Shown: positions 16,310 to 26,131 of the stretch, in pieces
Layout: every line of letters starts with the position of its first letter
Numbering within the stretch: the first letter of the stretch is position 1
Source of the DNA: Rhodobacteraceae bacterium HLUCCA08
GTDB taxonomy: Bacteria > Pseudomonadota > Alphaproteobacteria > Rhodobacterales > Rhodobacteraceae
Length of the DNA stretch: 64,000 nt
Assembly (NCBI GenBank): GCA_001314655.1
Contig: LJSF01000009.1
Location: 1 to 64,000 of the forward strand
Direction: 5' to 3'
The notes under the pieces: generated by a model
Database searches by the model: none
Told to the model about the DNA's origin: nothing
The model's input: the letters and a program-made list of their open reading frames with translations, nothing else
Translations under genes and position numbers: made by a program

Positions 16310-18793
16310 ATGGCCCTGATCTTTCGCTGGCTCGTCCGGATCGCTTCGGCGCTGATCCTGCTGTTCGTGGGCGCCATTGCGCTGGTCTATTATTTCGCCT
16401 CGCGGTCGCTGCCCGATTACAACGCGGAATACCAGGTCGCGGCGCTTACCGCCCCGGTCGAGATCGTGCGCGACAATGCCAATGTCCCGCATATCTTCGG
16501 CGAAACCGACGAGGACGTGTTCTTTGCCCTGGGCTTTGCCCATGCCCAGGACCGGCTGTGGCAGATGACCATGCTGCGCCGCACCGCCCAGGGCCGGCTG
16601 TCGGAGCTGTTCGGCGAGCGCACCGTGGATATCGACCGCTATATCAGGCGGCTGGATATCTACACCGCCGCGATCGCCTCGGTCGAGGTGCTGGACGCCG
16701 ATACCCAGGCCGCGCTGCAGGCCTATTCCGACGGGGTCAATGCCTGGATCGCCGAGGTCAACGAGGGCGCGCTCGGCCGCGGCGCGCCCGAAATGTGGCT
16801 GTTCAACCATGCCATCGCCCCGTGGGAGCCCGCCGACAGCGTCGCCATCGTCAAGCTGATGGCGGTGCAGCTGTCCGGCCAGATGCAGGACGAGATCCTG
16901 CGCGCCCGGGTGTCGGCCACCCTGGCCAACGAGGACCGGCTGGCCGATATCCTGCCCGACGCGCCCGGCAACGGCACCGCCGCCCTGCCCGAATATTCGC
17001 AGCTTGTCCCCGGCATTCCGGGCCCCGGCGCGGGCCCCGCGACCGATCATGCCTGGGATCCTCTGTCACCGCTGGTGCCGCGCGCCTTCGCCGGGGCTTC
17101 CAATGCCTGGGCGGCCGGCCCGACCCGTTCGGCCACCGGATCGACGCTGATGGCCAATGATCCGCATCTGGGCCTGACCGCGCCCTCGATCTGGTATCTG
17201 GCCCGGCTGGAGCTGACATCGGGCGGCGTGATCGGCGGCACCATCCCCGGCGTGCCGCTGGTGATGACCGGGCGCAGCGCCGACCTGGGCTGGGGGATCA
17301 CCTCGTCCTATCTCGACGACCAGGACCTGTTCCTGGAAGAGGTCAACCCCGCCGACAGCAGCCAGTATCGCACCCCCGACGGATGGGCCGGCTTCGAGAC
17401 CCGCGAAAGCATCATCCGCGTCGCCGACGGCGCCTCGATCACCCTGACGCTGCGCTGGACCACCAACGGCCCGGTCTTCGAGACCAACGAGCCGCTGATG
17501 CAGGCCCTCAACCTGCGCGAGATCGTGCCGCCGGGCCATGTCGTGTCGCTGGCCTGGCCCGCGCTCAGCCACGAGGACACGACCGTGCAGGCCGCGATGC
17601 AGCTGATGCGCGCGCATAACGTCGAACAGGGCATCGCCGCGGCCGAGGGCTATGTCGCGCCCAGCCAGATGCTGACCCTGGCCGACCGCAATTCGATCGG
17701 GCTCAAGCTGGTCGGGCGGATGCCGGCCCGCGATCCGGACCACGAGACCCGGGGGCGCCGGCCGCATTTCGGCTATCTGCCGCAGAACCGCTGGCAGGGA
17801 TATCGGCCCTATGACGAGAATCCCGAATGGATCGACCCCTCGGGCGGGATCGTCGGCAACACCAACAACGAAGTCGTCGACCTGCCCTTTCCGAACCATG
17901 TCAGCTTCAACTGGGGCGATACCCAGCGGGTGATCCGCTGGCGGCTGCTGATGCAGGCGCGCGAGGTTCATACCCGCGACAGTTTCATGGATGCGCAGCT
18001 CGACACCGTCAGCTATACCGCCCGGTCGCTGCTGGCCCTGGTCGCGGCGGATCTGTTCTTTACCTCCGAACCGGCCCCCGAGGGCACGCCGGAACGGCTG
18101 CGGCAACGGGCGCTGGCGCTGTTGTCGGACTGGAACGGAGAGATGAACGAACACCTGCCCGAGCCGCTGATCTATGCCGCCTGGATGCGCGAATTGCAGG
18201 ATCGGCTGATCCGGGACGAGCTGGGCCCGCTGGCCGACGAGTTCACCCATCTCGACCCGATCTTCGTCGAACGGGTGTTCCGCGACGTGAACGGCGCCTC
18301 GGCCTGGTGCGACGTGATCCAGTCCGCCCCGGTGGAAACCTGCACCGACATCGCCCGCCAGGCGCTGGACCAGGCGCTGATCTGGATCGTCGAACATCAC
18401 GGCCGCGATATCGAAAGCCTGCGCTGGGGCGATGCCCACGAGGCCGTGCACGAACACGAGGTTCTGGGCCAGCACTGGGCCATGGCCTGGATCGCGAATA
18501 TCTATCAATCGACCTCGGGCGGCGACAACACGCTGATGCGCGGCCTGACCAGCGGCACCGGCGATACCCCGTTCCGCAACGTCCATGCCGCCGGCTATCG
18601 CGGGGTCTACGATTTCGCCGATCCGGATTCGTCGGTCTTCATCATCTCGACCGGCCAGTCGGGGCACCTGCTGTCGCGCTATTACGACAACCTGGGGGGG
18701 CTCTGGCGGCGCGGCGAATACATCCCCATGTCGCTCGACCCCGCCCTGGCCCGTGGCGGCGCGGTGGGCATCACGGTGCTTCGACCTGAATGA
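16310..18793 (+). CDS. Penicillin acylase family protein (Ntn hydrolase precursor)
   Basis: 827 residues. An N-terminal hydrophobic helix (about 4-28) anchors or exports the precursor. The alpha-chain region has VEIVRDNANVPHIFGETDED and FALGFAHAQDRLWQM. The beta chain is predicted to begin at Ser264 in ASNAWAAGP, the autoproteolytic nucleophile of Ntn hydrolases. Further landmarks are ANDPHLGL, GGIVGNTNNEVVD and the C-terminal GQSGHLLSRYYDNL. Natural substrates of such enzymes include beta-lactams, acyl-homoserine lactones and acylated amines; which applies here is unknown. AGAGG precedes the ATG at 16310. The 3' end overlaps the convergent lipoprotein gene by 23 bases. Confidence 0.92.
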   Translation: MALIFRWLVRIASALILLFVGAIALVYYFASRSLPDYNAEYQVAALTAPVEIVRDNANVPHIFGETDEDVFFALGFAHAQDRLWQMTMLRRTAQGRLSELFGERTVDIDRYIRRLDIYTAAIASVEVLDADTQAALQAYSDGVNAWIAEVNEGALGRGAPEMWLFNHAIAPWEPADSVAIVKLMAVQLSGQMQDEILRARVSATLANEDRLADILPDAPGNGTAALPEYSQLVPGIPGPGAGPATDHAWDPLSPLVPRAFAGASNAWAAGPTRSATGSTLMANDPHLGLTAPSIWYLARLELTSGGVIGGTIPGVPLVMTGRSADLGWGITSSYLDDQDLFLEEVNPADSSQYRTPDGWAGFETRESIIRVADGASITLTLRWTTNGPVFETNEPLMQALNLREIVPPGHVVSLAWPALSHEDTTVQAAMQLMRAHNVEQGIAAAEGYVAPSQMLTLADRNSIGLKLVGRMPARDPDHETRGRRPHFGYLPQNRWQGYRPYDENPEWIDPSGGIVGNTNNEVVDLPFPNHVSFNWGDTQRVIRWRLLMQAREVHTRDSFMDAQLDTVSYTARSLLALVAADLFFTSEPAPEGTPERLRQRALALLSDWNGEMNEHLPEPLIYAAWMRELQDRLIRDELGPLADEFTHLDPIFVERVFRDVNGASAWCDVIQSAPVETCTDIARQALDQALIWIVEHHGRDIESLRWGDAHEAVHEHEVLGQHWAMAWIANIYQSTSGGDNTLMRGLTSGTGDTPFRNVHAAGYRGVYDFADPDSSVFIISTGQSGHLLSRYYDNLGGLWRRGEYIPMSLDPALARGGAVGITVLRPE

Positions 18794-19556
18794 GGTCGTA
18801 GCCGCGCGCCGCGATCCAGTCGAAGATCTCGGGCGTCTGTTCGATCACCGCGCCTTCGCGCAGGAACAGGTTGTCGGGGTGGCGCGCCAGCGCCAGCGCC
18901 TCGATCCCGGCCAGCGCCTCGGGGCCGTCAAGGCTGGTGGTCCGGCGCGGATCGTTCAGGATCCGCCAGACCTGCCACAGATCGGCGATCGCCGCCTCGG
19001 TCTCGATCCGCGCGGGTTCGGACAGGACATAGCGCCGCGCGTCCTGCAATTGCACGCAGCCATCGCCGCAGCCTTCGCCCGGGACCAGCTCGGCCCAATG
19101 GGCGCCGAAGGTGTAGACGGCGTAATACATCCACAGCGCCTTGACCGGCTCCACCCCCTCGTCGCGCAGGGCGTCGTGGAACATCCGGTGGGTGTCGCGC
19201 CAGGGCCGCACCCGGTTCTCGGGGTAGGTGTAATGGTCATGCAGGATCGCGGGCCGCAGGAAGGCCGGCGTGAAGGGATGGCCGATCAGGCCCCAGAACG
19301 GTTCCGGGATCGAAGCGCCGTCGGTGGTGCCATCGGGCGGCGCGCCGTCATAGACCTTGCTGGCCCAGACCACGCCCGGGGTGGCGGCGGGCCGATAGCG
19401 GATCTCGGTCCGCAGCCGGCAATCGCGAATTGCCGGATCGTCGCAGCCTTCGGGCGCCAGAACCGGCGTGCCGCTGATCGCGCCGGGCGGAACCGGCGGC
19501 GGGATGCAGGCCGACAGGGGCAGGATCAGCGACAGGGCGGTCAGCGGGCGGATCAT
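18771..19556 (-). CDS. DUF1353-containing lipoprotein
   Basis: 261 residues. MIRPLTALSLILPLSAC is a lipoprotein signal with the lipobox Cys at 17, followed by a Pro-rich linker. The core has the DUF1353 hallmark TDGASIPEPFWGLIG and the His/Asp-rich ILHDHYTYPE, which may bind metal or form an active site. The family occurs in phages and bacteria and its function is unsettled. The start at 19556 is chosen because it gives the lipobox signal; the ORF extends 24 codons further without one. The 3' end overlaps the penicillin-acylase gene by 23 bases, convergently. Confidence 0.82.
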   Translation of the reverse strand: MIRPLTALSLILPLSACIPPPVPPGAISGTPVLAPEGCDDPAIRDCRLRTEIRYRPAATPGVVWASKVYDGAPPDGTTDGASIPEPFWGLIGHPFTPAFLRPAILHDHYTYPENRVRPWRDTHRMFHDALRDEGVEPVKALWMYYAVYTFGAHWAELVPGEGCGDGCVQLQDARRYVLSEPARIETEAAIADLWQVWRILNDPRRTTSLDGPEALAGIEALALARHPDNLFLREGAVIEQTPEIFDWIAARGYDLIQVEAP

Positions 19557-19683
19557 CGGATCCTCCGTGCGGGGGATGCGGCGCGTGCCCGGCCAGCATA
19601 GGCCCCTGGCACCGCCGTCGTCCACCATGCCGCGCGCATCGACGACAGGGCTAGATCATACCAAGGTTGCGCCGACGCCGGTT

Positions 19684-20091
19684 TCAGCCCGACCCGAAGG
19701 CCCGCGTGATGGCGAGGCCCGCGGCGGCCGACCCCGCCGACAGAACCGCGCCCCAGCTGACGTCCAGCACCACCATCGACCAATGCCAGCGCGCGAGCGT
19801 CGCGTAATTGGTGAATTCATAGGTGCCATAGGCCGCCGCCCCGAACAGCGCCGCCGGCAAAAGCACCGCCGCGATCCCCTGCCCGTCCCGCAGCACCGGC
19901 CAGCTGACCAGCCAGACCAGCACGCCGACATAGAACAGATAGAACGCCGCCGCGGGCAGAACCCGGATGTTGTCCAGCATGATATCGCCCAGCCGGCTTT
20001 CGAAATAGGGGCCGATGAACCGGCTGAGGGCGATCGCGTCGATCACCAGAAAGACGATGACGGTCGCGACATAGAGGATGACAAGGGACAT
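19684..20091 (-). CDS. DUF2177 family membrane protein
   Basis: 135 residues with four predicted membrane helices. The sequence (VIVFLVIDAIALSRFIGPYF, then GAAAYGTYEFTNYATL) matches the DUF2177 integral membrane family, which often sits near photolyase or stress genes elsewhere; no molecular function is established. GGAG is eight bases upstream of ATG 20091; an in-frame GTG at 20100 lies too close to it. Downstream of hflX, separated by 18 bases on the same strand, so possibly cotranscribed. Confidence 0.8.
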   Translation of the reverse strand: MSLVILYVATVIVFLVIDAIALSRFIGPYFESRLGDIMLDNIRVLPAAAFYLFYVGVLVWLVSWPVLRDGQGIAAVLLPAALFGAAAYGTYEFTNYATLARWHWSMVVLDVSWGAVLSAGSAAAGLAITRAFGSG

Positions 20092-20109
20092 GGGCAGCAC
20101 TCCGGGTGG

Positions 20110-21348
20110 TTACAGCCCTAGAAATCGGTCCTTTTGGCGTTTCGTCCAGTCCACGACGATACGATGACCGTCATCCTCGGCCGTTTCCTGCACCACCACC
20201 CCCTGGTCATGCAACCAGGCGCGGCGGCGTCCGTCGGCGAAGGGCACCAGCACTTCATCCCGTTCGCGCGGCGCGCCGAGAACCTCGGACACCCTGTCCA
20301 GCAAGGGCGCGATCCCCTGTCCGGTCAGCGCCGAGACGGCATGGATGTCGTCGGACCGCGCGGCGCGGGCCCGCAAGGCCGTCGCGGTCTCGGGATCGAC
20401 CCGGTCGATCTTGTTCCAGACCTCGATCACCGGAATGTCCTCGGCCACGCCCAGATCGGACAGGATCGACAGGACCTCGTCGCTCTGCTCCTCGCTTTGC
20501 GGATGCGAGATGTCGCGCACATGACAGATCACATCCGCTTCCAGCACCTCTTCGAGCGTGGCGCGGAAGGCGGCGACCAGCTGGGTCGGCAGATCGCTGA
20601 TGAACCCCACCGTGTCGGACAGGATCACGTTGTCCCCGGTGCCCAGCCTGACCTTGCGCATGGTCGGATCCAGCGTCGCGAAGAGCATGTCCCTGGCCAT
20701 CACCTCGGCCCCGGTCAAGCGGTTGAACAGCGTGGATTTTCCGGCGTTGGTATAGCCCACCAGCGCGACCACCGGAAACGGCACCTTGGCCCGGGCGGCG
20801 CGATGCAGGGCGCGGGTTTTCACCACCTTGTCGAGCTGCCGGCGCAGCCGCACCAATTGTTCGTCGATCGCCCGCCGGTCGGCCTCGATCTGGGTTTCGC
20901 CCGGCCCCCCGACAAAGCCCAGCCCGCCGCGTTGCCGCTCCAGGTGGGTCCAGGCCCGGACCAGGCGCGTGCGCTGATAGGAAAGGGCTGCCATTTCCAC
21001 CTGCAGCACCCCTTCGCGGGTGCGGGCGCGGTCGGAAAAGATCTCCAGGATCAGGCCGGTCCGGTCCAGCAGCTTGACCTCCCAGGCCTTTTCCAGGTTG
21101 CGCTGCTGCACCGGGGACACCGGGCCGTCGATCAGGACCAGTTCGACCTCGTCGGCGGTCAACCGGGCCTTCAGCTCGTCGATCTTGCCCGGCCCGAACA
21201 AGGCGCCCGGATGGACCCTGGGCAGCCCGACGGTTTCGGCGCCCACGACCTGCAGGTCGGGCAGCGCCATGGCCAGCGACACCGCCTCTTCCAGGGCAGG
21301 CGCAGCGGCGCGGCGCGCACGATCGGACCGGATGTCGGGATGGATCAC
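20110..21348 (-). CDS. hflX: Ribosome-associated GTPase HflX
   Basis: 412 residues. The N-terminal HflX domain (HPGALFGPGKIDEL and LIDGPVSPVQQRNLEK) is followed by the Gly-rich linker GGLGFVGGPGETQIEADRR and the G domain: G1 LVGYTNAGKST, G3 DTVGFI and G4 WNKIDRV. HflX splits stalled or heat-damaged 70S ribosomes in other bacteria. It follows hfq by 38 bases, the conserved hfq-hflX order. Confidence 0.97.
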   Translation of the reverse strand: MIHPDIRSDRARRAAAPALEEAVSLAMALPDLQVVGAETVGLPRVHPGALFGPGKIDELKARLTADEVELVLIDGPVSPVQQRNLEKAWEVKLLDRTGLILEIFSDRARTREGVLQVEMAALSYQRTRLVRAWTHLERQRGGLGFVGGPGETQIEADRRAIDEQLVRLRRQLDKVVKTRALHRAARAKVPFPVVALVGYTNAGKSTLFNRLTGAEVMARDMLFATLDPTMRKVRLGTGDNVILSDTVGFISDLPTQLVAAFRATLEEVLEADVICHVRDISHPQSEEQSDEVLSILSDLGVAEDIPVIEVWNKIDRVDPETATALRARAARSDDIHAVSALTGQGIAPLLDRVSEVLGAPRERDEVLVPFADGRRRAWLHDQGVVVQETAEDDGHRIVVDWTKRQKDRFLGL

Positions 21349-21386
21349 GAAGGCCCGGGTGACGGGCCGGTCAGTGGGGGCTGTGA

Positions 21387-21620
21387 TTACTCTTCCCCGT
21401 CATAGAGGTTGATCGGCTGCGACGGCATGATCGTGCTGATCGCGCTCTTGTAGACCAGCTGCGACTGCCCGTCGCGGCGCAACAGCACGCAAAAGCTGTC
21501 GAACCAGGTGATGACACCCTGCAGTTTCACACCGTTGATGAGGAAGATCGTCACCGGAACCTTGGTCTTGCGGACATGGTTGAGAAACGCGTCCTGCAGG
21601 TTCTGCTTGTCTGACGCCAT
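21387..21620 (-). CDS. hfq: RNA chaperone Hfq
   Basis: 77 residues, the compact alphaproteobacterial form with almost no C-terminal tail. Sm1 is present as [20 protein letters not shown], and the Sm2 region reads [15 protein letters not shown], where the family often has YKHAIST. The hexameric ring pairs small RNAs with mRNAs. The start at 21620 gives the family N-terminus [14 protein letters not shown] and has AAGGGA upstream; 28 upstream in-frame codons are not part of the gene. Cotranscribed with hflX; the 126 bases to trkH may hold its promoter. Confidence 0.97.
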   Translation of the reverse strand: MASDKQNLQDAFLNHVRKTKVPVTIFLINGVKLQGVITWFDSFCVLLRRDGQSQLVYKSAISTIMPSQPINLYDGEE

Positions 21621-21746
21621 GTGGCTGTCCCTTTCGTGCCCTTGTTCTTGCGGCCGCGGATCGGCCCGGGTTGCCCCCTGTCGGGCCGAGTATGTCTTGG
21701 CCAAGTCGGAGTTTCCAGCCCAAATACCGGTTTCGTGACGCTTGCG

Positions 21747-23270
21747 TCAACGGCGCCAGAATCCGGGGTTCAAAAGCGCGATCAGGGCCAGGGTTTCCAA
21801 CCGTCCCAGAACCATCGCCGCCCCGAGGATCAGGTGCGACCAGCCCGACAGGCCGGCATAGGAAATCGGCGCCTCGGCGGCGATCTGGGCCAGCGGGCCG
21901 TTGGTGGTCAGCGCCGCGGTGCCCAGCACCATGGCGGTTTCGAACTGCACCCCGGTCAGCGACAACAGCACCATGACCGCGGCGATCGACATCGCGAACA
22001 GCATGAAGAAGATCCAGGCGATCTGCGCGCCGCTGCGCCGGATCGCCCGCGCCTCGGCCCCCGCGCCGCCGACCGACGAGGGATAGACCAGCCGTTCGAC
22101 CTCGCGTTCGCCGTGTTTGAACAGCGCATAGACCCGCAGCAGCTTGACCCCGCCGGCGGTGGTGGCGACGCCGCCGCCGATCACCGACAGCCCGACCAGG
22201 AACAGGCCCGGCGTCGACAGGCCCGACCAGGCCGAGGCCGACATCCAATAGGCGCTTTCGAACCCGGTGGTGGTCAGGAACGACACGACCATGAACACCC
22301 CGCCCCACAGCGCCTCGAGCCCGGCGACGAAGCCCTGCGCAAAGCTGCCGTCTTCGGCCAGCACCCAATGGCGCAGGAACAGGGCGGCGGGCAGCGCGAC
22401 GATGAAGAACAGCCCGACCCTGAGTTCCGGATCACGGCGCAGGTTGCGGCTGGTCTGGCTGTGCAGACGGGCCGAATAGGTCATCCGCGACAGGGCCAGC
22501 AAAAGGAACAGGACGATCATCAATTCCCCGGCGAAGCCCGCGCCGGAATAGGCGATGCCGCCGACCGGGCTGATGCCGCTGGTCGACAGGATCGCCATCG
22601 CATGGCACAGCGCGACAAAGGGCACCTCTCCGGCGATCGTCAGGCCCAGCCACAGCACGCCGGTCAGCGCCAGATACAGCGGCGCCAGCGCCCCGGCATA
22701 GCGGCGCAGCCGTTCGGAGGGGTCGGCGATCCGGGCGATCTGCGACAGCCGGATGCCCGCGCCGCGGTGTCGAACCGCCTGGTGCACCTCGAAACCGCCG
22801 ATATTGAGCGGCGCCAGCACCGCGACGGCCGCGACCCAGATCAGCAGCCCGCCCATCCAGCCGACCAGCGCCCGCCACAGATGCAGCGACGAGGCCAGGA
22901 ACCGCGGCTGGTCGAACAGCGTCGCACCGGTCGTGGTCGCCGAGGAGACCATTTCGAACCAGGCCTGGGCAAAGCTGACGCTGGCGGGCGCGGCCTCGTG
23001 GAACGGCACGGCAAAGAAGGCCGGCAACACGGTATAGGCGGCCAGCAGCGTCACCAGCTGCCCACGCTCGCGCTGGCGCTGGCGCCGCCCCGCGACCGCC
23101 AGGGCCACCAGCAAGGTCAGCCCCAGCATCAGGATCGCGCCATACAGAAAGGCGCGCGCCGTGCGGTGGTCATCCAGCGTCAGCGCATGCGCCGCCGGGA
23201 TCAGCATCGCCGCCGCTCCGATCGCCATCAGGACGACAAAGAACGGGGCCTCGCGCAGCGCCGCGCCCAT
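21747..23270 (-). CDS. trkH: Trk potassium uptake channel subunit TrkH
   Basis: 507 residues with about ten to twelve membrane segments. Selectivity-filter-like loops are readable, for example SATTTGATLF and SFLTTTGFESAYW, plus the pore-helix-associated GGGVATTAGGVKLLRVY. It is the membrane pore of the Trk potassium importer, gated by cytosolic TrkA. It overlaps the trkA stop by one base (TGATG), so the subunits are translationally coupled. Confidence 0.94.
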   Translation of the reverse strand: MGAALREAPFFVVLMAIGAAAMLIPAAHALTLDDHRTARAFLYGAILMLGLTLLVALAVAGRRQRQRERGQLVTLLAAYTVLPAFFAVPFHEAAPASVSFAQAWFEMVSSATTTGATLFDQPRFLASSLHLWRALVGWMGGLLIWVAAVAVLAPLNIGGFEVHQAVRHRGAGIRLSQIARIADPSERLRRYAGALAPLYLALTGVLWLGLTIAGEVPFVALCHAMAILSTSGISPVGGIAYSGAGFAGELMIVLFLLLALSRMTYSARLHSQTSRNLRRDPELRVGLFFIVALPAALFLRHWVLAEDGSFAQGFVAGLEALWGGVFMVVSFLTTTGFESAYWMSASAWSGLSTPGLFLVGLSVIGGGVATTAGGVKLLRVYALFKHGEREVERLVYPSSVGGAGAEARAIRRSGAQIAWIFFMLFAMSIAAVMVLLSLTGVQFETAMVLGTAALTTNGPLAQIAAEAPISYAGLSGWSHLILGAAMVLGRLETLALIALLNPGFWRR

Positions 23271-24646
23271 CAGAAGAAGTCGATCGAGACCTGAAGCAGG
23301 CGCTCGACCTCGGCCACATCGTCGGCCAGGGCAAAGATCGCGACGATATCGCCCTCTTCGATCCTGAGGTCGCCCTTGATCTTGGCCATCTTGCCGTCCT
23401 TCATGACGCCGCCCAGCAACACGCCTTCGGGAAAGTCGATGTCGCGCACATGCTGCCCGGCGATCGGGCTGGTGGTCAGGACCTGGGCCTCGATGATCTC
23501 GGCCTCGGCATCGCCGATCGAATAGACCTGCCGGACCCGGCCGTGGCGGATATGGCGCAGGATCGAACTGACCGTGGTGGCGCGCGGGTTGATATAGGCG
23601 TCGATGTCCAGCGGCTCCATCAGCGGGACCAGGGTCGGGTCGTTGGACAGGCAGATCGCCATCTTGCAGCCCAGCGACTTGGCGCGCACCGCGACCAGCA
23701 GGTTGGTCTTGTCATCGTCGGTGACCGCCAGAACCGCATCGGCCCCGCCGATGTTCGCCTCGTCCAGCAACGCGGCATCCAGGCCGTCGCCATGCAGCAC
23801 GATGGTGCGTTCCAGCGCGTCCGCGGCGCGTTCGGCGATATCGCGGTTCTTTTCGATCACCCGGGCCCGGATCCGGTCGGCCCGCGCCTCGAGCCGCCTG
23901 GCCACGGCCAGGCCGACATTGCCGCCGCCGATGATGACGACCCGTTCCTGCTTGGACTGGGTCTTGCCGAAGATTTCCAGCGTCCGGGCGGTATCGCCGG
24001 TTTCGGTGAACACATAGGCCGCATCGCCCGGATAGAGCTGGTCGCCGGCGCCGGGGGCGAACAGGCGCCCCTTGCGGCGTATCCCGACGACCACCGCCTT
24101 CAGCGTGCTGAACAGGTCGCTCAGCTGGCGCAGCGGCGTGTTGATGACCGGGCAGTCTTCCTCGATATGGATCCCCAGCAATTGCGCGCTGTCCTTCAGG
24201 AAACTTTCGGTGTCGAAGGCGGCGGGCGCGGCCAGGCGCTGCAGCGCGGCCTCGGCCACCTCCTTTTCGGGGCTGATCACCACGTCGATCGGCATGTGGT
24301 CGCGCCGGTAGAGATCGGAATAGATCACGTCCAGATAGGATTGCGCCCGCAATCGCGCGATCTTGCGCTGGATCGCAAAGACCGAATGCGCCACCTGGCA
24401 GGTGACCATGTTGACCTCGTCGCTATGGGTCGCGGCGATGATCATGTCGGCATCCCTGGCCCCGGCGCGTTCAAGGATATCCGGATACGAGGCATGGCCG
24501 GTGATGCCCCGCACGTCGAGCGTATCGGTGGCGCGGCGGACCAGGTCGGGGTTGGTGTCGACGACGGTGACGTCGTTGCGTTCCGATGCCAGGTGACGGG
24601 CGATCTGCCAACCGACCTGCCCTGCCCCGCAGATGATGACCTTCAT
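23270..24646 (-). CDS. trkA: Trk potassium uptake regulatory subunit TrkA
   Basis: 458 residues made of two RCK repeats. The first nucleotide-binding motif is VIICGAGQVGWQIARHLA at the very N-terminus, the second VVIIGGGNVGLAVARRLE at about residue 232. Each is followed by an RCK_C subdomain (VFTETGD and FALADDVAEVERLL). It binds NAD(H) or ATP and gates TrkH. It lies 74 bases downstream of ntrX, the usual alphaproteobacterial order. Confidence 0.96.
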   Translation of the reverse strand: MKVIICGAGQVGWQIARHLASERNDVTVVDTNPDLVRRATDTLDVRGITGHASYPDILERAGARDADMIIAATHSDEVNMVTCQVAHSVFAIQRKIARLRAQSYLDVIYSDLYRRDHMPIDVVISPEKEVAEAALQRLAAPAAFDTESFLKDSAQLLGIHIEEDCPVINTPLRQLSDLFSTLKAVVVGIRRKGRLFAPGAGDQLYPGDAAYVFTETGDTARTLEIFGKTQSKQERVVIIGGGNVGLAVARRLEARADRIRARVIEKNRDIAERAADALERTIVLHGDGLDAALLDEANIGGADAVLAVTDDDKTNLLVAVRAKSLGCKMAICLSNDPTLVPLMEPLDIDAYINPRATTVSSILRHIRHGRVRQVYSIGDAEAEIIEAQVLTTSPIAGQHVRDIDFPEGVLLGGVMKDGKMAKIKGDLRIEEGDIVAIFALADDVAEVERLLQVSIDFF

Positions 24647-24720
24647 GGGGTATCCCCGATGGTTCCGGTCCGGGTTGAGTGGCAGAAGCCTTTCATGCGG
24701 TCAATGGCCTCGGCCGCCTG

Positions 24721-26124
24721 TCAGGAGGCCTGCTCCTCTTCGACATGGGCGATGCGGGCGCCGGATTTGTTGGTGGTGACCACGCCCAGCGACTTCAGCT
24801 TGCGGTGCAGCGCGCTGCGCTCCATCCCGACGAAGGTCGCGGTGCGGCTGATATTGCCGCCGAACCGGTTGATCTGGGTCAGCAGGTATTCGCGTTCGAA
24901 CAATTCGCGCGCCTCGCGCAGGGGCAGCGTGGCCAACCCGCCGGACAGCACCACCCGGTCCTCCTCGGTCGGCCCGTCGCCCTTGGGAAGGTCCCGGGCG
25001 GTGATCGGCCCGGTGCCGTCGGACAGGATCAGAACCCGCTCGATCACGTTCTTGAGCTGCCGGACATTGCCCGGCCAGGGCATGGTCTGCAGCAAGGCGT
25101 CCGCATCCTCGGCCAGGGGGCGCAGGGGCAGGCCCTGGACCTGGTTGAACCCGGCGATGAAATACTCGGCCAGGACCGGGATATCCTCGCGCCGTTCTTC
25201 CAGGCTGGGCACATGGATCGGCACGACATTCAGCCGGTGATACAGTTCCTGACGCAACCGGCCGGCCTCGATTTCGGCCTGCAAATCCTTGTTGGAGCTT
25301 GAAATCACCCGCAGGTCGACCTTGACCTTGTCGACCCCGCCGACCCGTTGAAAGGTCTGGTCGACCAGCACCCGCAGGATCTTGGACTGGGTGCCGGGGG
25401 GCATGTCGGCGACCTCGTCGAAATAGATCACCCCGCCATTGGCCTGTTCCAGCAGGCCCGGCTCGACCCCGCGGCCCGGGGTTTCGCGGCCGAACAGGAC
25501 CTCTTCCATCCGCTCGGGTTCGATCGCCGCGGAATTGACCGTGACGAAGGGCGCGTCGCGACGGTCGGAATTGGCATGGACATAGCGCGCGGCGGTTTCC
25601 TTGCCGGAGCCGGGCCCGCCGCTCAGCAGAACCCGGCCATTCGACCGGGTGACCTTGTCGAGCTGGCTTTTCAGCGCCCGGAACGCCGCGCTTTCGCCCA
25701 GCATCTCGGCCGCGACCACCTCGCCGCGCTTGAGCTCGATATTCTCGCGCCGCAGCCGGCTGGTTTCCATCGCCCGACGAATGACGACCAGCAACTGGTC
25801 GATATTGAAGGGTTTTTCGATGAAATCATAGGCGCCCTGCTTGATCGCGGCGACGGCGATCTCGATATTGCCATGGCCGGAAATGATCACGATCGGCACC
25901 TCGGGATGTTCGCGCTTGACGTGTTTGAGGATGTCGATCCCGTCCATGCGGCTGTCTTTCAGCCAGATATCAAGGATCATCAGCCCGGGCACCGCACGGT
26001 CGATCTCGGCCATGCATTCGTCCGAAGTGCCCGCCAGGCGGGTCGTGAACCCCTCGTCCTTCAGGATGTCCGAGATCAGTTCGCGAATGTCCCGTTCGTC
26101 GTCTGTGATCAGAATGTCGCCCAT
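24721..26124 (-). CDS. ntrX: Nitrogen response regulator NtrX (without GAFTGA motif)
   Basis: 467 residues: receiver domain with phospho-acceptor Asp52 (MILDIWL) and the switch Lys in IEKPF; AAA+ domain with P-loop GGPGSGKE (about 172-179) and Walker B IYFDEVADMP (about 237-246); C-terminal Fis-type HTH (INRFGGNISRTATFVGMERS). The sigma-54-contacting GAFTGA loop expected near 216-224 is replaced by GRETPGRGVEPG, so activation of sigma-54 polymerase is unlikely. NtrYX senses redox or nitrogen status in alphaproteobacteria. ATG 26124 gives the family start MGDILITDDE; the ORF extends 12 codons upstream. Confidence 0.95.
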   Translation of the reverse strand: MGDILITDDERDIRELISDILKDEGFTTRLAGTSDECMAEIDRAVPGLMILDIWLKDSRMDGIDILKHVKREHPEVPIVIISGHGNIEIAVAAIKQGAYDFIEKPFNIDQLLVVIRRAMETSRLRRENIELKRGEVVAAEMLGESAAFRALKSQLDKVTRSNGRVLLSGGPGSGKETAARYVHANSDRRDAPFVTVNSAAIEPERMEEVLFGRETPGRGVEPGLLEQANGGVIYFDEVADMPPGTQSKILRVLVDQTFQRVGGVDKVKVDLRVISSSNKDLQAEIEAGRLRQELYHRLNVVPIHVPSLEERREDIPVLAEYFIAGFNQVQGLPLRPLAEDADALLQTMPWPGNVRQLKNVIERVLILSDGTGPITARDLPKGDGPTEEDRVVLSGGLATLPLREARELFEREYLLTQINRFGGNISRTATFVGMERSALHRKLKSLGVVTTNKSGARIAHVEEEQAS

Positions 26125-26131
26125 GGTGTCC

